Source: Patescibacteria group bacterium (GTDB taxonomy: Bacteria > Patescibacteriota > JABMPQ01 > JAHIRA01). Taken from it: a stretch of DNA of 43,807 bases. Where the stretch lies: the NCBI GenBank assembly GCA_018818205.1, contig JAHISJ010000020.1, forward strand, positions 1 through 43,807, read 5' to 3'. Positions 1-8,711 of the stretch are shown here, in pieces; position 1 is the stretch's first letter, and the number at the start of each line of letters is the position of its first letter. The notes below the pieces were generated by a model, which saw nothing but the letters and a program-made list of their open reading frames with translations, was not told where the DNA came from and ran no database searches. Both the position numbers and the translations under genes were made by a program.

Positions 1-1
1 A

Positions 2-193
2 CCAAACGGTCACGTATCCATTTCTCTCAGAGGAAAGAATCTCATATTTACCACACTTCCCGGTCGTCCAAAGAAAGTACATCTTAAAGAAGTCACCGCG
101 CTCACACGAACTAAGACGACGTGGAAACCTCCCATAAATCATCCCTGGAGGAAAGCAACACTACATGTTCACAAAGCGAAGAAGAAAGTCTAA
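2..193 (+). CDS. C-terminal fragment of a probable DDE-type transposase/integrase (truncated by window edge)
   Basis: Open frame from window start: PNGHVSISLRGKNLIFTTLPGRPKKVHLKEVTALTRTKTTWKPPINHPWRKATLHVHKAKKKV*. The 'PPxxHPWR' tail resembles IS481/ISNCY-type transposase C-termini; followed directly by repeated GGACATTTCT-type motifs. Confidence 0.4.
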   Translation, partial: PNGHVSISLRGKNLIFTTLPGRPKKVHLKEVTALTRTKTTWKPPINHPWRKATLHVHKAKKKV

Positions 194-217
194 AAACAGT
201 ACTTAATTAATTTCCGG

Positions 218-330
218 GTAGGACATTTCTATTTTGGAGAAAGTAGGACATTTCTAAATTGGTTTGACATTCTTTTGGATTTACATTAGCAACTATTAAA
301 TAGAACAAAGAAAAATTGACATTTCTAAAA
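218..330. repeat. Cluster of short direct repeats, probable IS terminal/transposase-binding region
   Basis: gtaggacatttctattttgg (218-237), gtaggacatttctaaattgg (243-262), degenerate tttgacattcttttgg (263-278), ttgacatttctaaaa (316-330). Confidence 0.6.
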
Positions 331-383
331 AAGCAGCTACAATAAGTGTTATCTGTGGTAAATGGAAAGCTCTTTACAATATA

Positions 384-455
384 CGGGACGTGGCCTAGCG
401 GCAAGGCGCCTGCTTTGGGAGCAGGAGATCGTGGGTTCAAATCCCACCGTCCCGA
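384..455 (+). tRNA. tRNA-Pro (anticodon TGG)
   Basis: Acceptor cgggacg/cgtcccg, T-loop gggttcaaatccc, anticodon stem-loop cctgc-tttggga-gcagg. Confidence 0.95.
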
Positions 456-598
456 GTTCGAAACATCCTTCCAGCTTACGCGTACTCCTTCGCAAAGCCT
501 ACGGAGTCCGCTCCAGCTTCCAGAATGTTTCTTCCTCTTCCCCAAAAAATAGGAATTTTCCGGGGGCTCCCTAAGATTTCAATTAATGACAGTGCAAT

Positions 599-671
599 GG
601 GCTTGTAGCTCAGGTGGTAGAGCGCTGCATTCGCATTGCAGAGGTCGAGGGTTCGATTCCCTCCAAGTCCA
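599..671 (+). tRNA. tRNA-Ala (anticodon CGC)
   Basis: Acceptor gggcttg/caagtcc (one G-U), D-stem gctc/gagc, anticodon arm ctgca-ttcgcat-tgcag, T-arm gagggttcgattccctc. Confidence 0.93.
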
Positions 672-731
672 TGTTTCAATAACATAGGTATGATATACTG
701 CAAGCTAAGAAGGCTTGTTTTTTGTTATAAA

Positions 732-1052
732 ATGAAGAAATTAACTCAAATAAATCTTGTTGTGTCATGTATTGCCGCGCTTATTGAGGCGGTGATTGTT
801 ATTCACTTTGCAACTAAAACCGGTGATTTGATTGGTACTTCGGAAGATGTGAGGTATTATGTGACTCTCTTTATTATTTCTAGTGTTTATTACTTTGTGT
901 ATCTTGTGGTGTTTTGGGTGTATGGGCTTTTGAGTGGAAAACTCAAGGGTGAAGCGGGTATTAATGTGATCATAAATCTTCTTGCTAGCGTCACGTTATT
1001 TATTGGACATGCTTTTTTTGCTTTGGTGATTGTGGGTGGGATTGCGTTTTAG
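732..1052 (+). CDS. Small integral membrane protein, unknown function
   Basis: Start trimmed from the 636 ORF (which runs through the tRNA) to ATG 732; about 106 aa, 3 predicted hydrophobic helices. Confidence 0.65.
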   Translation: MKKLTQINLVVSCIAALIEAVIVIHFATKTGDLIGTSEDVRYYVTLFIISSVYYFVYLVVFWVYGLLSGKLKGEAGINVIINLLASVTLFIGHAFFALVIVGGIAF

Positions 1053-1220
1053 GAAAAGAAGATTTATTGTGTATTTATAAAGTTCGACCTAGTTGCTCGT
1101 GAAGTTGACAGTAAAACAAAGATAGAAATTCGTACTTTTCCATTTGGAAAGTGGCTTTTGAGTTGCCTTATTAAAATATTCTTGATACTTTAAAGGCAGA
1201 ATTTTTTGCAGGAGGAACAA

Positions 1221-1892
1221 ATGAAAAACACGAAACTGACAAAATTCTTACAAGCCATTGGTAGTTTTCTCTTAGGTTTGTGTATAATCGGGATGCTGCT
1301 GTTATTAATTGGCGCTATTCTCCCGATTGAAGTTTTCCCTAAGAACATTAAACGACAGACTTCAAAGGGTGTGATTCATGAGCATAGAGGCTGGTTTCCT
1401 GGACTCTTGGGAGGCAGCCAGTATACCGATTCAGGTGGTAAACCTTTACAGCTTAAAGGTGCCTGGGTTGACACTCAAGATTTTAAGGGAAAAACCTTCA
1501 TCATTACAAAGAAAATGATTGTAGCCTTCAAAGGTGAAGGAAAAAGCTTTAACATTCTACTGAGCTATGAGGAAAAACACACCGAATTTGCTAGTCATAC
1601 TGGCACTAGAACGTATCGGGTCAAAAGGTTTGGAGAAGATGCGCTCATTTACTTGGATAAGGCTAGGGGTTGGCAAGCCATAGGGATTCCTCTCAATTCG
1701 GACGAGGAGCTTGAATACGTTGCGGTTATTCCCATGAAAGCAGACCATCTATGGGAATACAAAGTTGTCATGCATGTGTTTATCAGGGGAAAAGAAAGCC
1801 CCATGGGCGACTTTGGGATTGGGGAGCCTTCCAAAAGAGAAAAAAGAGAAAAATTTGTTGCGTCAAAAAAGATAAGTGAATATTTTATCTAA
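1221..1892 (+). CDS. Hypothetical protein with N-terminal TM helix
   Basis: GGAGG ribosome-binding site upstream of ATG 1221; MKNTKLTKFLQAIGSFLLGLCIIGMLLLLIG. Confidence 0.7.
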   Translation: MKNTKLTKFLQAIGSFLLGLCIIGMLLLLIGAILPIEVFPKNIKRQTSKGVIHEHRGWFPGLLGGSQYTDSGGKPLQLKGAWVDTQDFKGKTFIITKKMIVAFKGEGKSFNILLSYEEKHTEFASHTGTRTYRVKRFGEDALIYLDKARGWQAIGIPLNSDEELEYVAVIPMKADHLWEYKVVMHVFIRGKESPMGDFGIGEPSKREKREKFVASKKISEYFI

Positions 1893-1915
1893 ATTAAAGA
1901 TGATTAAAAAAGTAG

Positions 1916-1950
1916 ACTGCGTATGACATAAAAAGTGTACGCAGTTTTTT
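1916..1950 (+). terminator. Rho-independent terminator
   Basis: Perfect 8-bp stem actgcgta (1916-1923) / tacgcagt (1938-1945) followed by T-tract. Confidence 0.8.
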
Positions 1951-2124
1951 GTTTGGGGTTAAGGCGTGTATCAGGAGGTTTATGGTGCTCGTAAGAAGGG
2001 AAAGGTTACATTTTGGGATTAAGAGTGCGATTTGGAATAATGCGGGGGGATGAAGTGAGGCTGAAAGTGGTGAATGGGCGGTGATTGAGCGGTATCTGTT
2101 TTAGAAACAAAAATTATGAAATGC

Positions 2125-2150
2125 TGGCTCCAGCCTTTTGACTGGAGCCA
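2125..2150. other. Perfect 9-bp hairpin in a non-coding stretch
   Basis: tggctccag (2125-2133) - ccttttga - ctggagcca (2142-2150); no T-tract immediately 3'. Confidence 0.6.
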
Positions 2151-2287
2151 TGAAGAAAAATAAAATCCTGCTCTTTTTGAGTGGGTTTTAGTATTTGAAG
2201 CAAAAGTGGGTAGTTGATGTTTTTTCTATGATTGACGAAAATTCAAAAATATGCAATTCTTAGTTTATACCTTAAGTAAAAGAATAA

Positions 2288-2746
2288 ATGGAAATATCAT
2301 CAAATTTAAATTTTTTTCAAAGACTGGCTCTTTTCCAAGATTTACTACTTTTTGAAAAAGAAGAAAGTCATGCGTGGAAAATAGAAAGAGATATTCTACT
2401 TTGGGCAAGCAGCAAACATCATCAGCATCTTGGAACAGAGGTCACGGCAGCAATGCTCAATGAAAATAGGTATATAAAAAGCAACAATACAGATGAAATT
2501 ATCCCTGCCATGAATAATCTTGAGGTTCGGGGTTATGCAAACATTGTGAGGAGAAATGAAAGCGATGATCATAGTATGATTTTTGGTAGATCTGGACTTT
2601 TGATGGGAAAAGTCATTACGGATTTTGACAAAGGCGGTAAGTCAAAGATTAAATATACTCTGGCTTATTATTCACTTTGGACACTTGTTCCTATGTTTTT
2701 TTTGAGCGTATTGTTTGAATTAATTTCATTTTTTATTGCACTATAA
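2288..2746 (+). CDS. Winged-helix-like protein with C-terminal TM hairpin
   Basis: wHTH-like TEVTAAMLNENRYIKSNNTDEIIPAMNNLEVRGYANIVRR...RSGLLMGKVI followed by YYSLWTLVPMFFLSVLFELISFFIAL; 2-nt gap to next gene. Confidence 0.6.
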   Translation: MEISSNLNFFQRLALFQDLLLFEKEESHAWKIERDILLWASSKHHQHLGTEVTAAMLNENRYIKSNNTDEIIPAMNNLEVRGYANIVRRNESDDHSMIFGRSGLLMGKVITDFDKGGKSKIKYTLAYYSLWTLVPMFFLSVLFELISFFIAL

Positions 2747-2748
2747 CT

Positions 2749-3405
2749 ATGGCTTCAAAAAATGATTTTGAAAGATGGCAAGATTGGATAAAAGAGATTT
2801 ATGAAAAAGAAATTTTGATGTTTGTCTTTTGGAGAAAAATACATGGTGAAGTTAGAGATATTATAAAAAAAAATCCAAAAATCCAAAAACCAAGTGTTTT
2901 TTATGATTTAATCAATTGGAGCTACTTGAGTTCTATTCAAATAGCCGCTTACAGACAACTTGATAAGCATAAAGATTGCACATCCTTGGCTAAACTGTTA
3001 GAAGAGATTAGCGAGGCCCCTGATTCAATTACAAGAGGGAATTATATAAAAATGTGGCAAGATAAAATTCTTGCAAGCTTAGTAGCTGATGGTGAGTTCA
3101 ACCAGTTTTGTGACAAAAAAGGGGATGATTCAATTAGCTCATCAAAAGTTAGGAATGATTTAAAAAAACTTGAAAAAAGAAGACAAGTTCATAAAGAAAT
3201 CCGTCATAATAAGTTAGCACATTACAATGTAAAAGAATTAAAAGAAATCCCTTTTCTTTCGGACGTTGATGATACCATTGAACTTTTAGACGAGTTAGGG
3301 AAAAAATACTACTTACTCTTAACAGCAAGAAATATGAGTTCGGATATCACTGTGCAATTTAATTGGAAAGAGATATTCCATTATCCTTGGATTGAAAGGA
3401 CTTAG
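2749..3405 (+). CDS. HEPN/AbiU2-like helical protein (putative)
   Basis: All-helical composition with C-terminal EIRHNKLAHYN, matching the R-x4-6-H pattern of HEPN ribonucleases/AbiU2-like proteins. Confidence 0.5.
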   Translation: MASKNDFERWQDWIKEIYEKEILMFVFWRKIHGEVRDIIKKNPKIQKPSVFYDLINWSYLSSIQIAAYRQLDKHKDCTSLAKLLEEISEAPDSITRGNYIKMWQDKILASLVADGEFNQFCDKKGDDSISSSKVRNDLKKLEKRRQVHKEIRHNKLAHYNVKELKEIPFLSDVDDTIELLDELGKKYYLLLTARNMSSDITVQFNWKEIFHYPWIERT

Positions 3406-3448
3406 TCATTAGTTGTAATAAATATGAACCAAATCAAAAAACAACAAA

Positions 3449-4189
3449 ATGAAAACCAAACACAAAAAAACTTCTCTCCTTTATATACTATCACTTTCCA
3501 TTGTCTCACTATTTCTAACTATTCCCTCACTATCTAACGCCACTCAGCCAGAAAACCTCTATCCTGTTGCCAGAGTCGTTGACGGCGATACCATCAAAGT
3601 TGATATAAACGGCAAAGCTGAGTCAGTCCGGCTTATTGGAATCGACACACCAGAAACCGTGCATCCAACAAAACCAGTTGAATGTTTTGGAAAGGAAGCG
3701 AGCAATAAAATGAAAGAATTGGTTCAAGATAAAAAAGTGAGGCTTGAAAAAGATGCGCTAGGGGCAGATAGAGATAAATATCAACGGTTGCTTCGGTATG
3801 TATATTTAGAGGATGGAACCTTTGTTAATGAAGTTATGGTTAAAGAAGGGTATGCGTATGCGTATACCTCATTTCCCTTCACGTTTCTTGAGCAGTTTAA
3901 ACAGGACCAATCTGAGGCAAAGGAAAATGGAAAAGGACTGTGGGCTGATGGGGTTTGTGGGTTAAGTAATAATGAAGAGCAAAGAATGGGGCTTGCTGAG
4001 TCAACAAATGAAGCAGTTGAAGCTGATAATCAGGAGGAGGAAGTCAGCGATGAAAGTGATCAGGTTATTACAACAAAAACGAGTGTTCAAAATAAAAACA
4101 TACTCTGGTTAGTGGCATTCCCAATAATTCTTATTTTAGTTGGGGTGAGTGCGACGGGAGTAGTTGTGTACCTTTGGAGGAGAAAATAG
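3449..4189 (+). CDS. Thermonuclease (SNase) family protein with signal peptide and C-terminal TM anchor
   Basis: VARVVDGDTIKVDINGKAESVRLIGIDTPETV...ADRDKYQRLLRYV...NEVMVKEGYAYAY; C-terminal ILWLVAFPIILILVGVSATGVVVYLWRRK. Confidence 0.92.
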   Translation: MKTKHKKTSLLYILSLSIVSLFLTIPSLSNATQPENLYPVARVVDGDTIKVDINGKAESVRLIGIDTPETVHPTKPVECFGKEASNKMKELVQDKKVRLEKDALGADRDKYQRLLRYVYLEDGTFVNEVMVKEGYAYAYTSFPFTFLEQFKQDQSEAKENGKGLWADGVCGLSNNEEQRMGLAESTNEAVEADNQEEEVSDESDQVITTKTSVQNKNILWLVAFPIILILVGVSATGVVVYLWRRK

Positions 4190-4238
4190 TAGGGAAAAAT
4201 TTCTTACATTTTATCCTAAAAAGAGTATAATAAATCCA

Positions 4239-4260
4239 AGCGGAAGAACCCCGCTTTTTA
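4239..4260 (+). terminator. Probable rho-independent terminator
   Basis: agcgg (4239-4243) aagaacc... ccgct (4251-4255) then TTTTT. Confidence 0.6.
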
Positions 4261-4289
4261 TTTGTAAAAAATTAATAGTAATAAATAGT

Positions 4290-5279
4290 ATGAGTCAAAA
4301 AAATGTGAAAAGAGGAGAAGTAGTGATCTATAAAACCTCAAAGAATGAGGTGGAATTGAAAGTGCATTTTAAAGAAGAGTCTGTATGGTTAAGACAAAAT
4401 GAAATTGCCTTACTCTTTGGTAAAGAAAGATCAGTCATCACCAAACATATTAATAAGATCTTTACCGACAAGGAAGTTAATGAAAAAAGCAATGTGCAAA
4501 AAATGCACATTGCAAAATCTGACAAACCAGTGGAATTTTATAGTCTGGATGTTATTTTAGCGGTCGGTTATCGCGCCAATTCATCTAGGGCAATTCATTT
4601 TCGTAAATGGGCAACTAAAACACTCAAACAGTATTTAATCCAAGGCTATGCAATAAACAAAAAAAGATTATCAGAAGTGCAAAATAAATTTCATGATTTG
4701 CAGGAGACGGTTTTGTTTCTGCAGAAGCAATCTCAAAAAGAGTTATTACAGGGACAAGGAACGGAGATCTTAAATTTACTTGCCGATTATTCCAAAACAC
4801 TCTCAGTACTTGAGCAGTACGACTCGGGCACATTAACGGAAAAGAAAGGTAAAAAAACAAAATATGTCTTACGGTATAAATCCTGTGTAGAAATAATTGG
4901 GAAACTTAAGAAAGAATTGAACGTCAAGAAAGAAGCAAGTGATCTATTTGGGAAGGAAAGAGATGGATCTTTTGAAGGAGTCGTTAAAGGACTATATCAG
5001 ACTTTTGCGCAAAAAGAACTGTATAAGACTCTAGAAGACAAGGCGTCACATTTGCTCTATCTTATCATTAAGGATCATCCGTTTTCCGACGGCAATAAAA
5101 GGATTGGCTCATTTTTGTTTGTGTATTTTTTGGATACGTCAAACTTTCTTTTTAAAGAGTCTGGCGAGAGAAAAATCAATGACAATGCACTTACCGCACT
5201 TGCTCTGCTTGTTGCGGGGAGTGATCCAAGCGATAAAGAGATGATGATCAAACTCATCAAAAATGTAATTCAAGAATAA
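4290..5279 (+). CDS. RhuM-type N-terminal domain fused to Fic/DOC domain
   Basis: RhuM-like VWLRQNEIALLFGKERSVITKHINKIFTDKEV...SLDVILAVGYRANSSRAIHFRKWAT and Fic motif HPFSDGNKRIGSFLF. ATG 4290 preferred over ORF start 4164 (which overlaps the previous CDS). Confidence 0.9.
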   Translation: MSQKNVKRGEVVIYKTSKNEVELKVHFKEESVWLRQNEIALLFGKERSVITKHINKIFTDKEVNEKSNVQKMHIAKSDKPVEFYSLDVILAVGYRANSSRAIHFRKWATKTLKQYLIQGYAINKKRLSEVQNKFHDLQETVLFLQKQSQKELLQGQGTEILNLLADYSKTLSVLEQYDSGTLTEKKGKKTKYVLRYKSCVEIIGKLKKELNVKKEASDLFGKERDGSFEGVVKGLYQTFAQKELYKTLEDKASHLLYLIIKDHPFSDGNKRIGSFLFVYFLDTSNFLFKESGERKINDNALTALALLVAGSDPSDKEMMIKLIKNVIQE

Positions 5280-5416
5280 CTAAGTATGTATGCTTGAAAC
5301 GAATTGAAAGAAATAGTTTGTTTTGGAGTTTAAAGTGTTGGAATGTAGTATCAAAAAGTGACACAAGCGGTAAAAACTGGTATCATTCATACAGAAATAA
5401 TTAAGCGTACAAAAAA

Positions 5417-5704
5417 ATGACTGCAAAACAACATTTCACCTCAGAACAAGCGCAAGAAGTTGCAGATACGCTCGGTATACATTTTAGTGATGTTGAATAC
5501 GATCTAGAACAATTTCGTCATGGCATGGACATTGAACTTGAGCATGGCACAGAAGATGAAAAGACAAACGTGACAAACGATGATCCGGTAATGACCGGAA
5601 AGATTGCGTTAGCACATCTAAATGAGTTTGAGGATTATTATGATCGACTTGACGAGATGGAAGTAGAGGCAGAAAAGTATTGGGAAGAAAAGAAAGGGGA
5701 GTAG
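5417..5704 (+). CDS. DUF5661 family protein
   Basis: FRHGMDIELEHGTEDEKTNVTNDDPVMTGKIALAHLNEFEDYYDRLDEME matches recalled family pattern. Confidence 0.8.
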   Translation: MTAKQHFTSEQAQEVADTLGIHFSDVEYDLEQFRHGMDIELEHGTEDEKTNVTNDDPVMTGKIALAHLNEFEDYYDRLDEMEVEAEKYWEEKKGE

Positions 5705-5749
5705 TTCTTTGGCAAAAGGAAATAAATATGTTTCTTTATAACAACAAAG

Positions 5750-5777
5750 CCACCATATCCAAAACCGGTGGTTTTTT
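5750..5777 (+). terminator. Rho-independent terminator
   Basis: ccacc (5750-5754) ... ggtgg (5767-5771) followed by TTTTTT. Confidence 0.65.
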
Positions 5778-5848
5778 GTTTTCTGCCCAGTTTGAAACAA
5801 ACCTATAGATCAGGTATAGTAACTTTACGTGACTAAACTCAAACTTAC

Positions 5849-7069
5849 ATGAAACAGTGGATTAAAAAAGGTATAGCGCTCGTTTGCGGGCTGGCTTTTT
5901 TTGCAATGCCGCTTATTACCGTATTTGCAGAACAAGATAAAACCACCATCTCAGTATTTGTTCGTGAGGGCTGTGCGCATTGTGAAGATGAAAAGGAATT
6001 TCTAGATTCACTCACACAAGAAATGCCTTCGCTTTCCGTTATGTATTACGATTTAGAAGAACCAAAAAATAGTGAGCTCTTTGAACAAATAACAGATCAG
6101 TACAACATCTCAAAGGGGACGCCAATTACCCTTGTTAATAACACGATCCTCTCCGGATTCGGCACAGCCGATACCACGGGTGAGACAATCAGACAGCTCA
6201 CTTTAAAACAAGAAAAAAGCAACACTCAGTTTGAAGACATAATAAATGGAGAAGCTGCGGTATACGACGTTTACAATCCAGAGACAGTATGCGACGAGTC
6301 AGGCTGTTACGTGCCAGAATCTGAATATGTGGTGACTATTCCTATTGTTGGGACACAAATTGATGTCAGCGATTTCTCTCTCTCAATTCTCTCATTTGTG
6401 CTTGGGTTTATAGATGGGTTTAATCCGTGCGCGCTGTGGGTGCTTATCATGTTTTTGGTTATTTTGACGCAAGTTGGGTCAAAGAAGAAGATGTGGCAGT
6501 ACGCAGGGATCTTTATTCTTGCTGAAGCCATTATGTACTACTTCATACTCACGGTATGGTTTAGTGCGTGGGATTTTATTGGGCTCAATGAAATCGTGAC
6601 TCCCCTGATTGGCGTGCTTGCGGTTGGAAGTGGCGTCTATTTCATATACAAGTTTGCAACATACAAGCCGGAGTGTAGTGTCATTGGCGCTGAAAAGAGA
6701 TCCAAAATAACTGAAAAAGTTAAAGCAATCGCAAAGAAGCCCTTTAGCATTGGGGTGTTTATTGGCATATTGGGCGTTGCATTCTCGGTCAATATATTTG
6801 AATTTGCCTGTTCTATTGGGATTCCACAAACATATACCAAGATTTTGGAACTAAACGATCTCTCTTGGTGGGTACGGCAATGGTATATGTTTATCTACAT
6901 TGGTGCCTACATGATTGATGATATTCTCATTTTTGGATTGGCTCTTTGGGGTTTTGATAAAATAGGTCTTACCCACAAGTATAGTAAATGGTCAACACTC
7001 ATAGGAGGAGTCCTCATGATACTGCTTGGTTTGCTTTTATTATTTAAGCCAGAAGCGTTAGTTTTTTAA
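5849..7069 (+). CDS. Glutaredoxin/thioredoxin-fold domain fused to CcdA/DsbD-like transmembrane domain
   Basis: Signal peptide, VREGCAHCEDEKEF (CxxC), then polytopic domain with GFIDGFNPCALWVLIMFLVIL. Confidence 0.88.
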   Translation: MKQWIKKGIALVCGLAFFAMPLITVFAEQDKTTISVFVREGCAHCEDEKEFLDSLTQEMPSLSVMYYDLEEPKNSELFEQITDQYNISKGTPITLVNNTILSGFGTADTTGETIRQLTLKQEKSNTQFEDIINGEAAVYDVYNPETVCDESGCYVPESEYVVTIPIVGTQIDVSDFSLSILSFVLGFIDGFNPCALWVLIMFLVILTQVGSKKKMWQYAGIFILAEAIMYYFILTVWFSAWDFIGLNEIVTPLIGVLAVGSGVYFIYKFATYKPECSVIGAEKRSKITEKVKAIAKKPFSIGVFIGILGVAFSVNIFEFACSIGIPQTYTKILELNDLSWWVRQWYMFIYIGAYMIDDILIFGLALWGFDKIGLTHKYSKWSTLIGGVLMILLGLLLLFKPEALVF

Positions 7070-7073
7070 CCTT

Positions 7074-7991
7074 ATGAATAAACATGTTGTTATTTTAGGG
7101 GCAGGTGAAATCGGAACGGCTCTTAGCTATGCGCTAAAAAAGTACGATGGCCCGGTTGACATCTGGGATATTGACGAGTCAAAATTACCTGAAAAGAAAA
7201 ATTTAGAAACGATTCTCCCACACGCCGACATCGTGCTTTTGTGTGTTCCCTCATGGGCTGCGCGTGATGCGCTTCTGCAAGCACTAAAGCACGTACCTAA
7301 AAATACTGCATTTGTCTCTCTCTCAAAAGGGATCGACAAAAAAACGCATATGACACTCGATGCGATACTGCAAGAAGTCGTGGCATCGCATCCTTTTGGA
7401 CTTCTTGGGGGGCCACTGCTTGCAGAAGAAATAATGGGTGATAAAAATGGTATTGGCGTTTTGGCATCAAAAAATAAAGGAATATTTACTGACCTTCAAA
7501 CATTGTTTAAAAAATCATGCATCTCACTCGAGTATACTAATGATGTTGCTGGAGCAGCTCTATGTGGGGTGGTAAAAAATGTATACGCTATTTCCCTTGG
7601 TGTTGCTAAAGGCCTTGGCTTAGGGGATAATGAAATAGGGTGGGCAGTAAAACAAGCCCTTAAAGAAATGAATCAAATCGTTATCCACTTTGGTGGTAGA
7701 CAAGAGACGGTGTATGGATCTGCAGGGCTTGGTGATTTTATTGCAACAGGATTTAGTTCTTTTTCAAGCAATTATGCGTTTGGTGTTGAGATTGCGCAAA
7801 AAGGCAAAACTGATGTGAAATGTGAAGGGGTGCATTCGCTGGTTTCTTTAGCACACAAGATAGATATTGATAATTTGTCCTCAGTGCCGCTTTTTTTAAT
7901 GCTCTATTCAATTGTTCATGATAAGCGCGATGTTCGAGAAGCGTGGAGTGCGTTAACTCATAGATGTTTTAATACAAAACTATGCTACTAA
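7074..7991 (+). CDS. gpsA: NAD(P)H-dependent glycerol-3-phosphate dehydrogenase
   Basis: N-terminal HVVILGAGEIGTALSYAL Rossmann, LSKGID, LGGPLLAEEI, GVVKNVYAISLGVAKGLGLGDN, YGSAGLGDFIATGFSSFSSNYAFG. Confidence 0.92.
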   Translation: MNKHVVILGAGEIGTALSYALKKYDGPVDIWDIDESKLPEKKNLETILPHADIVLLCVPSWAARDALLQALKHVPKNTAFVSLSKGIDKKTHMTLDAILQEVVASHPFGLLGGPLLAEEIMGDKNGIGVLASKNKGIFTDLQTLFKKSCISLEYTNDVAGAALCGVVKNVYAISLGVAKGLGLGDNEIGWAVKQALKEMNQIVIHFGGRQETVYGSAGLGDFIATGFSSFSSNYAFGVEIAQKGKTDVKCEGVHSLVSLAHKIDIDNLSSVPLFLMLYSIVHDKRDVREAWSALTHRCFNTKLCY

Positions 7992-8500
7992 AAAACAAAA
8001 CTGTTGCCATTTTTGTAGAGCAGATGTATCAAGTGCTGGAGGTATGGTATCCGTATTACCGATTAACCGAAGAAGGAGCAGACGTATTTCTTGTTGGCCC
8101 AAAACAAGGCGAAGTATATCTCAGCAAAGAAGGGTATCCTGCAAAGGCAGATAAAAGTATAGAAGATTTAACGGCGGCAGATTTTGATGCGGTTATAATT
8201 CCTGGTGGATTTGCCCCAGATTATATGCGAAGGACAAAGGCGTTCATTGATTTTGTGAAAGAACTGAATGCTGATGAAAAAGTCATTGCAACAATCTGTC
8301 ACGGTGCGTGGATTGCCGCGTCAGCGGAAGTTGTTGAGGGTAAGAAGATGACCTGTTTTTGGCCGATAAAAGACGATATAATCCATGCAGGTGCTAACTA
8401 CGTTGATGAGCAGGTTGTGCAAGATAAAAACCTTATTTCGTCACGCACCCCAGACGATTTGCCGGCTTTTTGTAAGACTATAATCAACTCATTAACATAA
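7982..8500 (+). CDS. DJ-1/PfpI family protein (glutamine amidotransferase-like)
   Basis: DAVIIPGGFAPDYMR, VIATICHGAWIAASAEVVEGKKMTCFWPIKDDI, nucleophile-elbow Cys. Confidence 0.93.
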   Translation: MLLKNKTVAIFVEQMYQVLEVWYPYYRLTEEGADVFLVGPKQGEVYLSKEGYPAKADKSIEDLTAADFDAVIIPGGFAPDYMRRTKAFIDFVKELNADEKVIATICHGAWIAASAEVVEGKKMTCFWPIKDDIIHAGANYVDEQVVQDKNLISSRTPDDLPAFCKTIINSLT

Positions 8501-8505
8501 AACGA

Positions 8506-8691
8506 ATGACCCATTACATTTGTCTCGGAGGGTGCCAGGGGGAGTCAGATACTGAAGAGGTATGCGTGAGTGAGACATGCAAACTTAAAGGGAAGGTGCT
8601 TAAAGAATGCGACTGTGTAGATGGACTTCACTACGGTCTATTTGGCATGAGAGACATAAAAGTCGATCTCAAACCAGATGAAAAAAATTAG
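8506..8691 (+). CDS. Small Cys-rich putative metal-binding protein
   Basis: 61 aa with 6 Cys: ICLGGCQGESDTEEVCVSETCKLKGKVLKECDCVDGLHYG. Confidence 0.7.
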   Translation: MTHYICLGGCQGESDTEEVCVSETCKLKGKVLKECDCVDGLHYGLFGMRDIKVDLKPDEKN

Positions 8692-8711
8692 TAGGACGTA
8701 ATATAAAACAT

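Noticed and set aside
207-703. Supplied ORFs 207-545(-), 346-552(+), 362-574(+), 476-703(-)
   Set aside because: They run through tRNA-Pro, tRNA-Ala and IS-end repeats; translations are the usual spurious tRNA readthrough (e.g. GLAARRLLWEQEIVGSNPTVPSS).
636-731. N-terminal extension MQRSRVRFPPSPCFNNIG of ORF 636-1052
   Set aside because: Derived from the 3' half of tRNA-Ala; real start more likely ATG 732.
1053-1205. Open frame EKKIYCVFIKFDLVAREVDSKTKIEIRTFPFGKWLLSCLIKIFLIL between 1053 and 1193
   Set aside because: No ATG start or RBS seen in frame and too short to call; possible remnant only.
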